From Clostridiaceae bacterium (lineage in GTDB: Bacteria; Bacillota; Clostridia; Lachnospirales; Lachnospiraceae): a stretch of DNA of 6,155 nt. The notes under the pieces are model-generated. The model worked only from the letters and a program-made list of their open reading frames with translations. It was not told the origin of the DNA and searched no databases. The stretch lies in contig JAGZXV010000270.1 of assembly GCA_018378255.1 (NCBI GenBank), positions 1-6,155 of the forward strand. Direction: 5' to 3'. Position numbers and translations under genes: made by a program. Positions 6,025 through 6,155 of the stretch are shown here, piece after piece; position 1 is the stretch's first letter, and every line of letters starts with the position of its first letter.

Positions 6025-6155
6025 TTGGCGGGGGTAACGCCGTGAATCCAGGGATAGGGCGCGGGGCGTCGGACCGGGCGGGTGGAGGATGGTTCTCTCG
6101 CCGGACGCGGCTCCTGGTTTGCGGGAGACCGGAGCACGGTTCACAGTTCCAGCTC
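6025..6155 (+). ncRNA. GC-rich structured segment, candidate non-coding RNA / left end of a mobile element (HEARO/omega-RNA-like?), cut by the window edge
   Basis: Starting 16 bases after the SDR stop codon and directly after a GTGA (6021-6024), composition jumps to about 69% GC by hand count (90 of 131 bases). No credible protein is encoded. Hand pairing gives a coherent fold: hairpin 6027-6030/6038-6041 (GGCG/CGCC) with loop GGGGTAA; a long-range helix 6042-6048/6138-6144 (GTGAATC/GGTTCAC, one G-U wobble) closing a multiloop; inside it 6066-6072/6101-6108 (GCGTCGG with CCGGACGC, one bulge) and 6110-6118/6128-6135 (GCTCCTGGT with ACCGGAGC, one bulge). An alternative extended hairpin spans 6074-6104 around GGAGGA/TTCTCT. 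HEARO RNAs (the omega-RNAs of IscB/IsrB elements) are known to sit beside ATGA or GTGA and upstream of a nuclease ORF, which fits. A group II intron end or another repeat family remains possible. Confidence 0.45.

Noticed and set aside
5688..6137. 149-residue open frame on the - strand covering the SDR end and the GC-rich segment
   Set aside because: It starts in low-complexity Pro/Arg-rich sequence from the GC-rich region and continues as a shadow of the SDR; no domain seen.

Overview
The window reads as part of a Clostridia chromosome, most likely Lachnospiraceae. This is inferred from the style of the sequence, not from a marker gene: purine-rich AGGAGG-type ribosome binding sites, moderate GC genes with AT-rich spacers, a consensus sigma-A promoter, and a membrane-anchored AraC-type regulator with a HAMP-like linker. 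Everything recognisable is on the + strand.

Layout. Bases 1-1428 hold the 3' part of a transmembrane AraC-family regulator whose sensor half lies left of the window. One base later a Gfo/Idh/MocA oxidoreductase begins (1430-2719). A 72-base spacer with a strong hairpin separates it from an enolase-superfamily, mandelate-racemase-type sugar-acid dehydratase (2792-3988). After 19 more bases comes a D-isomer-specific 2-hydroxyacid dehydrogenase (4008-4949). A 288-base AT-rich spacer then carries a perfect-consensus promoter (TTGACA, 17 bases, TATAAT), two dyad-symmetric elements and an AGGAGGT ribosome binding site, which lead into a divergent short-chain dehydrogenase/reductase (5238-6008). From about 6025 to the right edge the composition switches abruptly to about 69% GC. 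That DNA has no convincing ORF but can fold, by hand pairing, into a multi-branched RNA.

How the genes may work together. Two NAD-type dehydrogenases (Gfo/Idh/MocA and SDR), one acid-sugar dehydratase and one keto-acid/hydroxy-acid dehydrogenase look like a catabolic cluster for a sugar, sugar acid or polyol. Oxidation to an acid, dehydration to a 2-keto-3-deoxy acid and further redox steps would follow, under control of an extracellular-signal-sensing AraC regulator. The substrate cannot be read from the sequence, and no transporter, kinase or aldolase is in view. The separate SDR promoter suggests that this step is regulated on its own.

The most unusual part is the right edge. A GC-rich, structured, apparently non-coding segment begins right after a GTGA, 16 bases past the SDR stop codon. 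It looks like the left end of a mobile or RNA element. A HEARO/omega-RNA of an IscB/IsrB-type element is my leading but unproven guess.
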